Notes under the pieces: generated by a model
What the model was told of the DNA's origin: nothing
What the model saw: the letters and a program-made list of their open reading frames with translations, nothing else
The model's database searches: none
Translations under genes and position numbers: made by a program
Origin: Actinomycetales bacterium Actino_02
GTDB lineage: Bacteria; Actinomycetota; Actinomycetes; Propionibacteriales; Propionibacteriaceae
NCBI GenBank assembly: GCA_001603275.1
Contig: LUYM01000030.1
Coordinates: 124,001 to 188,000, forward strand
Direction: 5' to 3'
Length of the DNA: 64,000 nt
Shown: positions 18,878 through 26,587 of the stretch, piece after piece
Layout of the letters: the number at the start of each line of letters is the position of its first letter
Position numbering within the stretch: the first letter of the stretch is position 1

Positions 18878-19531
18878 ATGACACTGCACTTTCGGCCCGA
18901 GGCGGTCGTTTTCGACAACGACGGGCTGCTCGTCGACTCCGAGGCATGTTGGACCAAGGCTGAAGCCACCATCTTCGCCGAGCGTGGCCTGGACTACCCA
19001 CCGTCGATCAAGTCCGAGTTCATCGGCAAGTCGGTGCCGGACACCGTCCGGTTGATGGCCGAGCGGTTCGGTGAGATCGGCAACGAGGCGGCGATCGGCA
19101 CCCAGTTGCTGCGGTTGGCCGCCGAGGTGATCGCGGCTGAGGCTGAGCCGATGCCCGGCGCTGTTGAGCTGGTCACCTCCTTGCGTGGACGGATGCCGAT
19201 CGCGGTGGCCAGCAACTCGCCGCGAGCGCTGGTCGAGGCGGCGCTGCGTCCGGCCGGGCTGTGGGGACGCTTCGACGCTCTGGTCAGCTTCGACGACGTG
19301 GCCGTCGGCAAGCCGGCCCCGGACTTGTATCTGAAGGCGTGCTCATTGCTGCGAGCCACCCCGGAACACTGTCTGGCCTTTGAGGATTCCGAGACCGGCC
19401 TGGCCTCGGCGCGCGCGGCCGGACTGGCAGTTGTCGGGGTGCCGACGCTGAAGAACCTGGAGTTCGACGCCGATCTGGTCGTCGATTCGCTGGCCGATCC
19501 CGACCTGGTGGAGTGGGCAGCCTCCTGGTGA
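18878..19531 (+). CDS. HAD-superfamily sugar-phosphate phosphatase or phosphoglucomutase-like hydrolase
   Basis: The 217-residue HAD hydrolase has motif I as FDNDGLLVDSE (nucleophile Asp, then Asn-Asp), motif II in VASNSPR, the motif III Lys in GKPAPDLYLKA, and motif IV as FEDSETGLASA. A helical cap lies between motifs I and II, as in the beta-phosphoglucomutase/2-deoxyglucose-6-phosphatase branch. The substrate is unknown; phosphorylated sugars are usual. The ATG follows directly after the pcnA stop. Confidence 0.88.
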   Translation: MTLHFRPEAVVFDNDGLLVDSEACWTKAEATIFAERGLDYPPSIKSEFIGKSVPDTVRLMAERFGEIGNEAAIGTQLLRLAAEVIAAEAEPMPGAVELVTSLRGRMPIAVASNSPRALVEAALRPAGLWGRFDALVSFDDVAVGKPAPDLYLKACSLLRATPEHCLAFEDSETGLASARAAGLAVVGVPTLKNLEFDADLVVDSLADPDLVEWAASW

Positions 19532-19533
19532 CT

Positions 19534-19567
19534 TTAGTTAGCCAAGCTAATGAGATAAGCTAACTAA
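19534..19567. promoter_or_regulatory. MarR-type operator before the MarR/MFS pair
   Basis: Perfect nine-base arms TTAGTTAGC (19534-19542) and GCTAACTAA (19559-19567) surround a 16-base centre. A nested repeat TTAGC-CAA-GCTAA (19538-19550) shares the left arm, giving three half sites. MarR regulators commonly bind TTAGC/GCTAA-type palindromes, and the adjacent gene encodes one. The right arm ends two bases before the GTG start codon. Confidence 0.8.
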
Positions 19568-19569
19568 CT

Positions 19570-19989
19570 GTGAGTGAAGATCTAGGTCATCTGGCAAACG
19601 CCGTCCGCACCACCTGCCAGCAGGTGAGTCGCCGGGTGCGCTTCGAAGCCAACCCGGAACTGGCGCCGCACCACGCCGGCGTGCTGTTCAAGCTGCTGGA
19701 CGGATCGCGCACTCCCAGCGAGCTCGCCGACCTTGAGCGGGTGGCGGCGCCGTCCATGACCCGCACCGTGAACTGCCTTGTCGAGCGCGGTCTGGTCAGC
19801 CTGAGCGGCAACCCGAACGACGGACGCTCCAAGCTCGTCTCGCTGACCGATGCCGGCCAGGACGCCCTGGAGCAGACCGTCCGCGCCCGCGATGACTGGA
19901 TGATGCAGCGGCTGGCCGGATTGAGCGAGGCCGACCAGGAGATCCTGCGAGCCGCCACCGAGGTGCTGAATCGGGTGCTGGACGCGTGA
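19570..19989 (+). CDS. MarR family transcriptional regulator
   Basis: A 139-residue winged-helix regulator: the recognition region TPSELADLERVAAPSMTRTVNCLVERGLV (about 45-75) and the wing (GNPNDGRSKLVSLTDAG) are standard MarR. It probably represses itself and the overlapping MFS exporter gene through the palindrome just upstream, releasing on binding a small toxic compound; the ligand is unknown. The GTG at 19570 follows the operator directly and has no Shine-Dalgarno sequence, so translation may be leaderless. Confidence 0.9.
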   Translation: MSEDLGHLANAVRTTCQQVSRRVRFEANPELAPHHAGVLFKLLDGSRTPSELADLERVAAPSMTRTVNCLVERGLVSLSGNPNDGRSKLVSLTDAGQDALEQTVRARDDWMMQRLAGLSEADQEILRAATEVLNRVLDA

Positions 19990-21239
19990 GTATGGCAACC
20001 GCTCAGCGGGTGCCGACCTTCGCTTCACTGAGCATTCCCAATTACCGGCTCTTCTGGACCGGTGGACTGATCTCCAATGTCGGCACCTGGATGGCCCGGG
20101 TCGCCCAGGACTGGCTGGTGCTGACCGTCCTGACCAACAACTCGGCCTGGGCGCTGGGCATCGTCACCGGCTTGCAGTTCCTGCCGATCGCACTGCTGGC
20201 GCCGTATGCCGGTGCGCTGGCCGACCGGGTGGCGAAGCGTCGGCTGCTGATGTACACCCAGGCCGCCCAGGGTCTGGTCGGCCTCACCATGGCGACGCTG
20301 GTGATCGGCGGCTGGATCCAGCTGTGGCATGTCTACCTGCTGGCCACCCTGCTCGGCATCGCCGCCGCCTTCGACGGGCCGGCGCGGCAGGCCTTCGCAC
20401 CGGAGATGGTCAGCGAGAAGCTGATTCCGAACGCGGTCGGCCTGAACACCACCTCGTTCCACGCGGCCCGGCTGGTCGGACCTGCCGTGGCCGGACTGAT
20501 CATCGGCTGGTGGGGCGTCGGGCCGGCGCTGGCCATCAACGGGCTGAGCTTCCTCGCCGTCCTGACTGCGCTGTACCGGATGGATCCTGAGCGGCTGACG
20601 CCGGCTCCGCGGGTGCGGGCCAAGGGGGCCGTGATGGATGGCGTCCGCTACGTCCGGCGGCGTCCGGACATCATGCTGGCGATGTTCATCGTGTTCATGC
20701 TCGGCACCTTCGGGATGAACTTCCAGATCACCAATGCGCTGATGGCGACCGCGGTGTTCCAGGTGGGGCCCGTGCAGTACGGACTGCTCGGCTCGGTGCT
20801 GGCGATCGGCTCGCTGTCGGCCGGCCTGCTCGCGGCCCGGCGCGTCGACCTGCCCTGGAAGCTGATCGTCGGCTCGCTGGGTGCTTTCGCCATCGCCGAA
20901 CTCGGGCTGGCGGCCATGCCGAACTACTGGTCCTACGCCGTGCTGCTGGTGCCGACCGGCCTGGCCTCGCTGACCGTGATGACGGCCGCCAATGCGTCCG
21001 TGCAGCTGTCCACGGAGCCGGTGATGCGTGGCCGGGTGATGGCGCTCTACCAGGCGATCTTCCTGGGCGGGACACCGCTGGGTGCTCCGCTGATCGGCTG
21101 GGTCGGGGACGCCTTCGGCCCGCGCTGGACGCTGGCCATCGGCGGCATCGCCTGTGTTCTGACCTTCGCGATCGCCGTGGCAGTGCTCGCCCGCCGGCAC
21201 GCGGACGAGGCCATCACCGTCGCTCCGCTCCCCTCCTGA
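19986..21239 (+). CDS. MFS transporter, drug or siderophore exporter type
   Basis: This 417-residue, 12-helix major facilitator starts (after MSMATAQRVP) with the NYRLFWTGGLISNVGTWMARVAQDWLV segment typical of the EntS/MFS_3 export group, and has the ADRVAKRR loop between helices 2 and 3. The GTG start overlaps the marR stop by four bases, so the two are one operon controlled by the operator at 19534-19567. Efflux of the MarR ligand is the likely role; the substrate cannot be named. Confidence 0.88.
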   Translation: MSMATAQRVPTFASLSIPNYRLFWTGGLISNVGTWMARVAQDWLVLTVLTNNSAWALGIVTGLQFLPIALLAPYAGALADRVAKRRLLMYTQAAQGLVGLTMATLVIGGWIQLWHVYLLATLLGIAAAFDGPARQAFAPEMVSEKLIPNAVGLNTTSFHAARLVGPAVAGLIIGWWGVGPALAINGLSFLAVLTALYRMDPERLTPAPRVRAKGAVMDGVRYVRRRPDIMLAMFIVFMLGTFGMNFQITNALMATAVFQVGPVQYGLLGSVLAIGSLSAGLLAARRVDLPWKLIVGSLGAFAIAELGLAAMPNYWSYAVLLVPTGLASLTVMTAANASVQLSTEPVMRGRVMALYQAIFLGGTPLGAPLIGWVGDAFGPRWTLAIGGIACVLTFAIAVAVLARRHADEAITVAPLPS

Positions 21240-21244
21240 TCTTT

Positions 21245-21431
21245 GGGGACGGTTCCATTACCGTCCACCCACGTCAGAGAGATTGGCGGGGACGGTTCCA
21301 TTACCGTCCGGCCAGGTCAACGGTGTTCAGGGACGATCGATGGACGGTAATGGAACCGTCCCCGCTCTGCCCCAAGGCGCGGGGCGCGACGGGTGGTGTG
21401 GGACGTAACAGGAACCGTCCGCTTATGTCCC
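21245..21431. repeat. GGGAC-type short palindrome cluster between the MFS and acyl-CoA ligase genes
   Basis: Three family A copies (21245-21266, 21288-21309, and inverted at 21342-21363) and one 32-base family B copy (21400-21431) nearly fill the 215-base gap between two convergent genes. The A copies are identical over 22 bases. Confidence 0.9.
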
Positions 21432-21454
21432 GCGGGGGACACCGAGGCTCAGAG

Positions 21455-23134
21455 TCAGGGGCGACGGGCCAGGTACTCGTCGCGGAGTTGCTTGCGCAGC
21501 ACCTTGCCCAACATCGAGCGGGGGAAGTCGGGGACGGCCACGATCTTCTTGGGCACCTTGTAGGCGGCCAGTCGCTCCCGGCACCAGGTACGCATGGACG
21601 CCTCGTCCAGGCTTGATCCCGGCCGCAGCATCACCACCGCGACCACCTTCTCGCCGCCATGCGGCGAGGGCACCCCGATCACCGCGGCATCGGCCAGATC
21701 CGGGTGCGTCCGCAGCACTGCCTCGACCTCGGACGGGGCCACATTGAAGCCGCCGGTGATGATCAGTTCCTTGACCCGATCGACGATGGTGGTGAAGCCG
21801 TCGGCATCCACGGTGACCACGTCACCGGTGCGCAGCCAGCCCCCAGGCAGCAGCGTCTTCTCGGTGTCGGCAGGGTTGTTCCAGTAGCCGCCGAAGACCT
21901 GCGGGCCCTGGATCAGCAGCTCACCACGCTCACCGACGGCCACCTCCTTGGTCGGATCCTCGGTGTCGACGACCTTCATGTACGTGCTCGGGAACGGGAC
22001 CCCGATCGTCCCAGCTCGCCGCGACGGCGCGAACGGATTACCCAGGCAGACCGGGGACGCCTCAGTCATCCCGTAGCCCTCGACCAGCAGTCCGCCGGAC
22101 ACGCTCTCCCACAGCTCGACAGTCGAGTTCGGCAGGTTCATCGCCCCGGAGATGCAGTACTTGGCCGAGCGCAGGCTGATCCCGCGCTTCTTCGCCTCGG
22201 CCGCGGTCTTCTCATAGATCGGCGGGACGGCGCAGTACACCGTCGGCGGCGTCTTCTTGGCCGCCGCCAGCACCAGATCCACATCGAAGGACGGGAAGAT
22301 CACCAGCCGCGCCTGCTTGAGGATTCCGTAGGTGAGGAACAGGGTCATCCCGAACGCATGGAACATCGGCAGGATCGCGTAGAAGTTCTCTTTGCGGTAC
22401 TGCGCGCCATGCATCCAGGCCTCGCCCTGGCGGGCGTTGGCGAACAGGTTGTAGTGGCTGAGCATCGCGCCCTTGGAGACTCCAGTCGTCCCGGACGTGT
22501 ACTGGATCACCGCCAGGTCATGGACGCCCGGCTTGGGGTGCGCGGGGTCGATCCGCGGAGCGGAAACCAGCTGCTCCCACGACATCGTCCCCGAGGTCGG
22601 CTGGGTCAGCTTGGCGCGGGTCTCCCGCAGCTTGCGGACGGGCAGGTGCAGCGCCATGGCCTTCAGCTTCGGGAACGCCTTGAGCAGGTTCACCGCGACG
22701 ATCTTGGACAGTGCAATGTCGTCCGGCAGCGCCTGCAGCTTGGCCACGGCCACATCCCAGCAGATCGCCACCCGGGCACCGTGATCCTCGAACTGATGGC
22801 GCAGTTCTCGTTCGGTGTAGAGCGGGTTGTGCTCGACCACGACTGCGCCCAACCGCAGCACGGCGTAGAAGGCGATCACGTGCTGCGGCGAGTTGGGTAG
22901 CACCAACGCCACCCGGTCGCCGGCCTGCACGCCGAGCCGACGCAGCCCTTCGGCGACCCGCTCGACCTGCTCACCGAAGGCGGCATAGGTCGTCGTGCGT
23001 CCGAAGAACTCCAAAGCGATGGAGTCCGCTGCCTCACTGACCGAGCGCTCGTACAGCGCCACCAACGACTCTGTTGGCAGTTCGATCTGGGCAGGTACCC
23101 CTGGCTGATAATGCTTCACCCACGGTGCATCCAC
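21455..23134 (-). CDS. fadD: Long-chain fatty acid-CoA ligase (AMP-forming)
   Basis: The 559-residue ANL-superfamily enzyme activates a fatty acid with ATP and CoA. The P-loop-like motif YTSGTTGVSKGAML lies near residue 215, the A5 motif EGYGMTEASP near 360, and GWLRTGDVVTVD plus the C-terminal lysine region (KVPKKIVAVPDFPRSMLGKVLRK) follow. The GTG start at 23134 lies next to a TTCAC/GTGAA palindrome. It is convergent with the MFS gene. Chain-length preference cannot be read from sequence. Confidence 0.9.
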   Translation of the reverse strand: MDAPWVKHYQPGVPAQIELPTESLVALYERSVSEAADSIALEFFGRTTTYAAFGEQVERVAEGLRRLGVQAGDRVALVLPNSPQHVIAFYAVLRLGAVVVEHNPLYTERELRHQFEDHGARVAICWDVAVAKLQALPDDIALSKIVAVNLLKAFPKLKAMALHLPVRKLRETRAKLTQPTSGTMSWEQLVSAPRIDPAHPKPGVHDLAVIQYTSGTTGVSKGAMLSHYNLFANARQGEAWMHGAQYRKENFYAILPMFHAFGMTLFLTYGILKQARLVIFPSFDVDLVLAAAKKTPPTVYCAVPPIYEKTAAEAKKRGISLRSAKYCISGAMNLPNSTVELWESVSGGLLVEGYGMTEASPVCLGNPFAPSRRAGTIGVPFPSTYMKVVDTEDPTKEVAVGERGELLIQGPQVFGGYWNNPADTEKTLLPGGWLRTGDVVTVDADGFTTIVDRVKELIITGGFNVAPSEVEAVLRTHPDLADAAVIGVPSPHGGEKVVAVVMLRPGSSLDEASMRTWCRERLAAYKVPKKIVAVPDFPRSMLGKVLRKQLRDEYLARRP

Positions 23135-23137
23135 ACG

Positions 23138-23153
23138 TTCACCCTAGTGTGAA
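23138..23153. promoter_or_regulatory. Palindrome immediately upstream of fadD
   Basis: TTCAC-CCTAGT-GTGAA has perfect five-base arms and sits four bases before the fadD start codon. The form is that of a small TetR- or GntR-type operator, plausible for fatty-acid control, but no regulator gene is adjacent. Confidence 0.35.
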
Positions 23154-23275
23154 GCGGGTCCCGACGGGGGCCACCCGGACGAGATTCCTCGCCGGTCGTC
23201 TCGCCGAGGGCTCGCCTTCGCGTCCAGAGCTCGTGCCGGGGTACGAGCCGTCGGCGATAAGGCGAGCCCTGGTTC

Positions 23276-23308
23276 GCAGAAAAAGGGGGGGCAGTCCCCT
23301 TTTTCTGC
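23276..23308. repeat. Family C palindrome (GCAGAAAAAGGGG / CCCCTTTTTCTGC)
   Basis: Perfect 13-base arms with a seven-base loop lie in the gap between fadD and the sigma factor gene. The core resembles families A and B (run of G, then a CAGTCC-type turn). Read on either strand, the hairpin contains A/T runs. Confidence 0.85.
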
Positions 23309-23393
23309 GGGGCCGGCGGCACTGCCGTACGAACAGCGCAACGAACCTGTGTCGGCGCGACTTGTTGTAGGTGTGGGAATCGATGCTGTCACC

Positions 23394-23900
23394 ATGACCG
23401 CCGACATCGGCCTGGACGCCGCCTTCAGCGAATTCGTCCGCAGCCGCAGCCGACGCCTCGGTGACCTGGCCTGGCTGATCACCGGCAACCTCGCTGATGC
23501 CGAGGACGCCGTGCAGGACGCCCTGGCCGGGCTCTACCGGCGCTGGGCGAAGCTGCCGACCGGCGACGAGTTCGAGGCGTACGTCCATCGCAGCCTGGTG
23601 AACGCCTGCCTCGGGGTGATTCGGCGGCGTCCGCGGACGCTCAGTGTCGCCGATCCGGCACTGCTGGCCTCGGCTCCGGTGGGGGCGGATCCGTCCGTGG
23701 CGGTGGCGGCCAGCGATCAGGTCTGGCGGCTGTGCCAGCAGCTGGCCCCCGATCAGCGGGCCGCGGTGGTGCTGCGTTTCTACGGCGACCTCAGCTATGC
23801 CGAGATCGCCGCCGCGCTGGGCTGCCGCGAGGCGACGGCTCGATCCCACGTGAACCGGGCGCTGAAGAAGCTGCGCTCACGGATCGAGGAGACGAAATGA
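23394..23900 (+). CDS. SigE-family ECF RNA polymerase sigma factor
   Basis: About 168 residues with sigma region 2 (FSEFVRSRSRRLGDLAWLITGNLADAEDAVQDAL) and region 4 (LAPDQRAAVVLRFYGDLSYAEIAAALGCREATARSHVNRAL), joined by a short linker, as in the actinobacterial SigE/SigM-like ECF group. It directs RNA polymerase to a small set of promoters. The ATG at 23394 gives the usual family length; a GTG at 23349 would add 15 residues. Its stop overlaps the next start (ATGA), so the downstream membrane protein is probably its partner or target. Confidence 0.9.
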   Translation: MTADIGLDAAFSEFVRSRSRRLGDLAWLITGNLADAEDAVQDALAGLYRRWAKLPTGDEFEAYVHRSLVNACLGVIRRRPRTLSVADPALLASAPVGADPSVAVAASDQVWRLCQQLAPDQRAAVVLRFYGDLSYAEIAAALGCREATARSHVNRALKKLRSRIEETK

Positions 23901-24940
23901 ACGAGGAGGAGCGCGCGTTCCGCGAGGGTCTGCGGCAGGCGGTGGCCGATCGTCCCGGCGGAGTCCGGGTGGACGTTGACGAGGTGATCGCCCGGGCGTC
24001 CTCCCCGGATTTCGTCCCCGAGACCCGATGGACGCCGCCACGTTGGCTGGCCGCCGCGGCCGCCGTGCTGGTGGTTGCCGGTCTGGGGGTTGGCGTGACG
24101 GTGTTCCGGCCCTCGGCCGGGATCCCGGCGGCACCGGCCGCGCCGTCGCCGTCCGCTTCGACCCAGTTCGACGCGAGTGACCTGGTCGGCAGCAGGTGGT
24201 GGGTCGTCCAGATCGACGGACGCAGCGTGTCGGCCACCAATGAAGCCACCCAGCCGTATCTGAGTTTCGCCTCGGCGTCCGACCTCACCTTCTTCGACGG
24301 CTGCAACACCGGCATCGCCCGCTACCGGGTGGGCATCGGCCTGCGTCCGGAGTTCGACGTCACCCTGGGGCCGGTCGGGGCTGTCGCCTGCCGCGAAGAC
24401 CAGGGACGTTTCACCGACGCTCTCGCTGCCGCATGGAGCATCCACAAGAACGGTGAGCTGCTGGAGTTCCTCGACCCGAGCGGCACCGTCGTGCTGCAGC
24501 TGGCCCGGGCGGACGCGACTGCACCGCAGCCCACCCAGCTGCCGACCAATGGTGCCGTCGTGGCCGACGACACCCCCTCGGCTCCGGCCGCGCCCAGCCC
24601 GACACCCACGGCGACCGAGCCGCCCACGGCGTCATCAAGTCAGACCGCTGGGGTGCACGTCCGGATCTACAACGACACCGGAGTCACCTTGCACAAGGTG
24701 AAGGTCGGCTTCCCGGGCGGGGTCGTCATCGGTGTAGACACGATGGCCCCGGGCACCTACAGCGAGTACATGGGCGTCGACGTCGCCTACCAGCTCGCGA
24801 GCTTGGAGGCCACGGCGGACGGGCATCCGTACAAGCTGACGCCGGACGACTATCTCGGCGAGAAGCCACTCGAGCCAGGCAACTACACCTACCGGATCAG
24901 ACTGACCGAGGGGGTCATGTTCCTCGAATTCGGCGACTGA
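23897..24940 (+). CDS. Membrane-anchored META (HslJ-like) domain protein, likely sigma-factor partner
   Basis: About 347 residues: a cytoplasmic N-terminus (MNEEERAFREGLRQAV, about 45 residues), one membrane helix (LAAAAAVLVVAGLGVGVTVF), a META/HslJ-like domain (VGSRWWVVQIDG, then FFDGCNTGIARYRV), a Pro/Ser/Thr linker, and a second small beta domain (HVRIYNDTGVTLHKVKVGF). The start overlaps the sigma stop by four bases. Type I topology and coupling to an ECF sigma gene suggest anti-sigma or sensor function, but I see no ZAS/HxxxCxxC zinc motif, so this is inference from context. Confidence 0.75.
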   Translation: MNEEERAFREGLRQAVADRPGGVRVDVDEVIARASSPDFVPETRWTPPRWLAAAAAVLVVAGLGVGVTVFRPSAGIPAAPAAPSPSASTQFDASDLVGSRWWVVQIDGRSVSATNEATQPYLSFASASDLTFFDGCNTGIARYRVGIGLRPEFDVTLGPVGAVACREDQGRFTDALAAAWSIHKNGELLEFLDPSGTVVLQLARADATAPQPTQLPTNGAVVADDTPSAPAAPSPTPTATEPPTASSSQTAGVHVRIYNDTGVTLHKVKVGFPGGVVIGVDTMAPGTYSEYMGVDVAYQLASLEATADGHPYKLTPDDYLGEKPLEPGNYTYRIRLTEGVMFLEFGD

Positions 24941-25023
24941 GCCTCGTCGCTGCCCGGTGGGCGTGCAGCGGACGCCGCTGTCAGTGGCTCGGCCTAGCAT
25001 GAGTCCGACGAAAGGGTGGACGG

Positions 25024-25596
25024 ATGGGCGAGCGCTGCGGCTGGTGCGGGGATGATCCGCTGTACATCGCCTACCACGACGACGAGTGGGGACGTCCCGT
25101 CCATGACAGCAAGGCGCTGTTCGCCAAGCTGATTCTGGACGGCTTCCAGGCCGGCCTGGCCTGGATCACCATTCTGCGCAAGCGGGACGCCTTCTACGCC
25201 GGCTTCGCCGGACTCGATCCGGACGTGATCGCCGACTGGGGCGAGCCGGACGTGATCTGTCTGCTTGGCGACGCCGGGATCGTCCGGCATCGCGGCAAGA
25301 TCGAGGCGGCCATCGGCAATGCCCGCGCCTGGCAGCAGGTGGAGGCCACCCATCCGGGCGGGTTCTCTGCGCTGATCTGGGACGCCGTCGGCGGGGAACC
25401 GGTCGACCGTGAGCTGGCCAGCCCGTCCGATTACGTGGCGACCGATCCGCGCACCGATGCGCTCTCGAAGCAGCTGAAGAAGCTCGGCTTCCGATTCGTG
25501 GGCCCGACCATCGTCTATGCATTTGCCCAAGCCGTCGGCATGTTCAACGATCATCTGGTGACCTGCCCCAGTCACGACGAGTGCCTGCCCGAATGA
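25024..25596 (+). CDS. tag: DNA-3-methyladenine glycosylase I
   Basis: The 190-residue repair enzyme excises 3-methyladenine from alkylated DNA. It begins RCGWCGDDPLYIAYHDDEWGRP, with the Zn-binding Cys/His residues of Tag (N-terminal Cys and His, with His and Cys near the C-terminus in DHLVTCPSHDEC), and keeps the GFQAGLAWITILRKR and FRFVGPTIVYAFAQAVGMFNDH motifs. Length is as expected. The stop overlaps the start of the EamA transporter gene by four bases. Confidence 0.96.
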   Translation: MGERCGWCGDDPLYIAYHDDEWGRPVHDSKALFAKLILDGFQAGLAWITILRKRDAFYAGFAGLDPDVIADWGEPDVICLLGDAGIVRHRGKIEAAIGNARAWQQVEATHPGGFSALIWDAVGGEPVDRELASPSDYVATDPRTDALSKQLKKLGFRFVGPTIVYAFAQAVGMFNDHLVTCPSHDECLPE

Positions 25597-26453
25597 ACCT
25601 GAAGTTGCCGGCGTGGTTGAGCCCGGTGTGGCTGGTGATCGGCTCGATCGCGTCCGTCCAGCTGGGGGCGGCCTTCGCCAAGTCGCTGTTCCCGCTGGCC
25701 GCACCGACTGCGGTCGCCTGGCTGCGGATGGCCGTGGCGGCGCTGATCTTCTGGGTGATCGCGCGTCCCCGGGTACGCGGACGCAGCTGGCCGGAGTGGC
25801 GGGTGGTGCTCAGCTACGGCGTCGCGCTGGCCACGATGAACTGGGCGATCTACATGGCCTTCTCGCGGATCCCGATCGGACTGGCCGTCACCATCGAGTT
25901 CCTCGGCCCGCTGAGCCTGGCCCTGATCGGCTCGCGGCGAGCCCGCGACTATCTGTGGGTGGCACTTGCTGCGGTCGGGGTGGCGCTGCTCGGCGTGTTT
26001 CCGGTGTCCGTCGACTGGATCGGGGTCGGCTTCGCCCTGCTCGCGGGCGCGGGCTGGGCCTCCTATATCGTCCTCGGACGCCGCACCGGACGAAGCTGGG
26101 AGGGCATCACCGGAGTTTCGATGGGCTCACTGGTGGGCGCGACGGTCTTTCTGGTGCCCGGCCTGGTCGCCGGTGGTGCCGATCTGCTGCAGCCCAAGGT
26201 GTTGCTGCTCGGTGCCCTAGTCGGGCTGCTCAGCTCGGTGATCCCCTATGGGCTGGAGATGGTGGCGCTGCGTTCGATCCCGTCCGGGGTGTTCGGAATC
26301 CTGATGAGTCTCGAGCCGGCCGCCGCCGCGGCGTTCGCACTGCTGGTGCTCGGCGAACAGCTGAGCTGGGTCGAGCTGGTCGCGATGGTCTGTGTTGTTG
26401 TCGCCTCGATCGGCTCGACCCGCAGCCTGGCGTCCGCGCCGGCTCCGAACTGA
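25593..26453 (+). CDS. EamA/DMT-superfamily transporter, RhtA-like exporter
   Basis: A membrane protein of 286 residues with ten helices in two EamA halves. The second half has the IPYGLEMVALRSIPSGVFGILMSLEPAAAA segment typical of RhtA-type (threonine/homoserine) exporters. The ATG at 25593 overlaps the tag stop (ATGA), which makes a start further upstream at 25581 unlikely. Export of amino acids or related metabolites is the family role; the real substrate is unknown. Confidence 0.88.
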   Translation: MNLKLPAWLSPVWLVIGSIASVQLGAAFAKSLFPLAAPTAVAWLRMAVAALIFWVIARPRVRGRSWPEWRVVLSYGVALATMNWAIYMAFSRIPIGLAVTIEFLGPLSLALIGSRRARDYLWVALAAVGVALLGVFPVSVDWIGVGFALLAGAGWASYIVLGRRTGRSWEGITGVSMGSLVGATVFLVPGLVAGGADLLQPKVLLLGALVGLLSSVIPYGLEMVALRSIPSGVFGILMSLEPAAAAAFALLVLGEQLSWVELVAMVCVVVASIGSTRSLASAPAPN

Positions 26454-26587
26454 GGCACTGCCCGGGTGGGCGCTTCTCGACTCGCGGTCTCCTCTGATCT
26501 GTGCAGGCAGCTGGAGCCGGGGTTGTCGTCCACAGATGTCACCAGAGCGCTTCCGCGGTCCTGCCGAACTGACTCACGCTGTTCATC

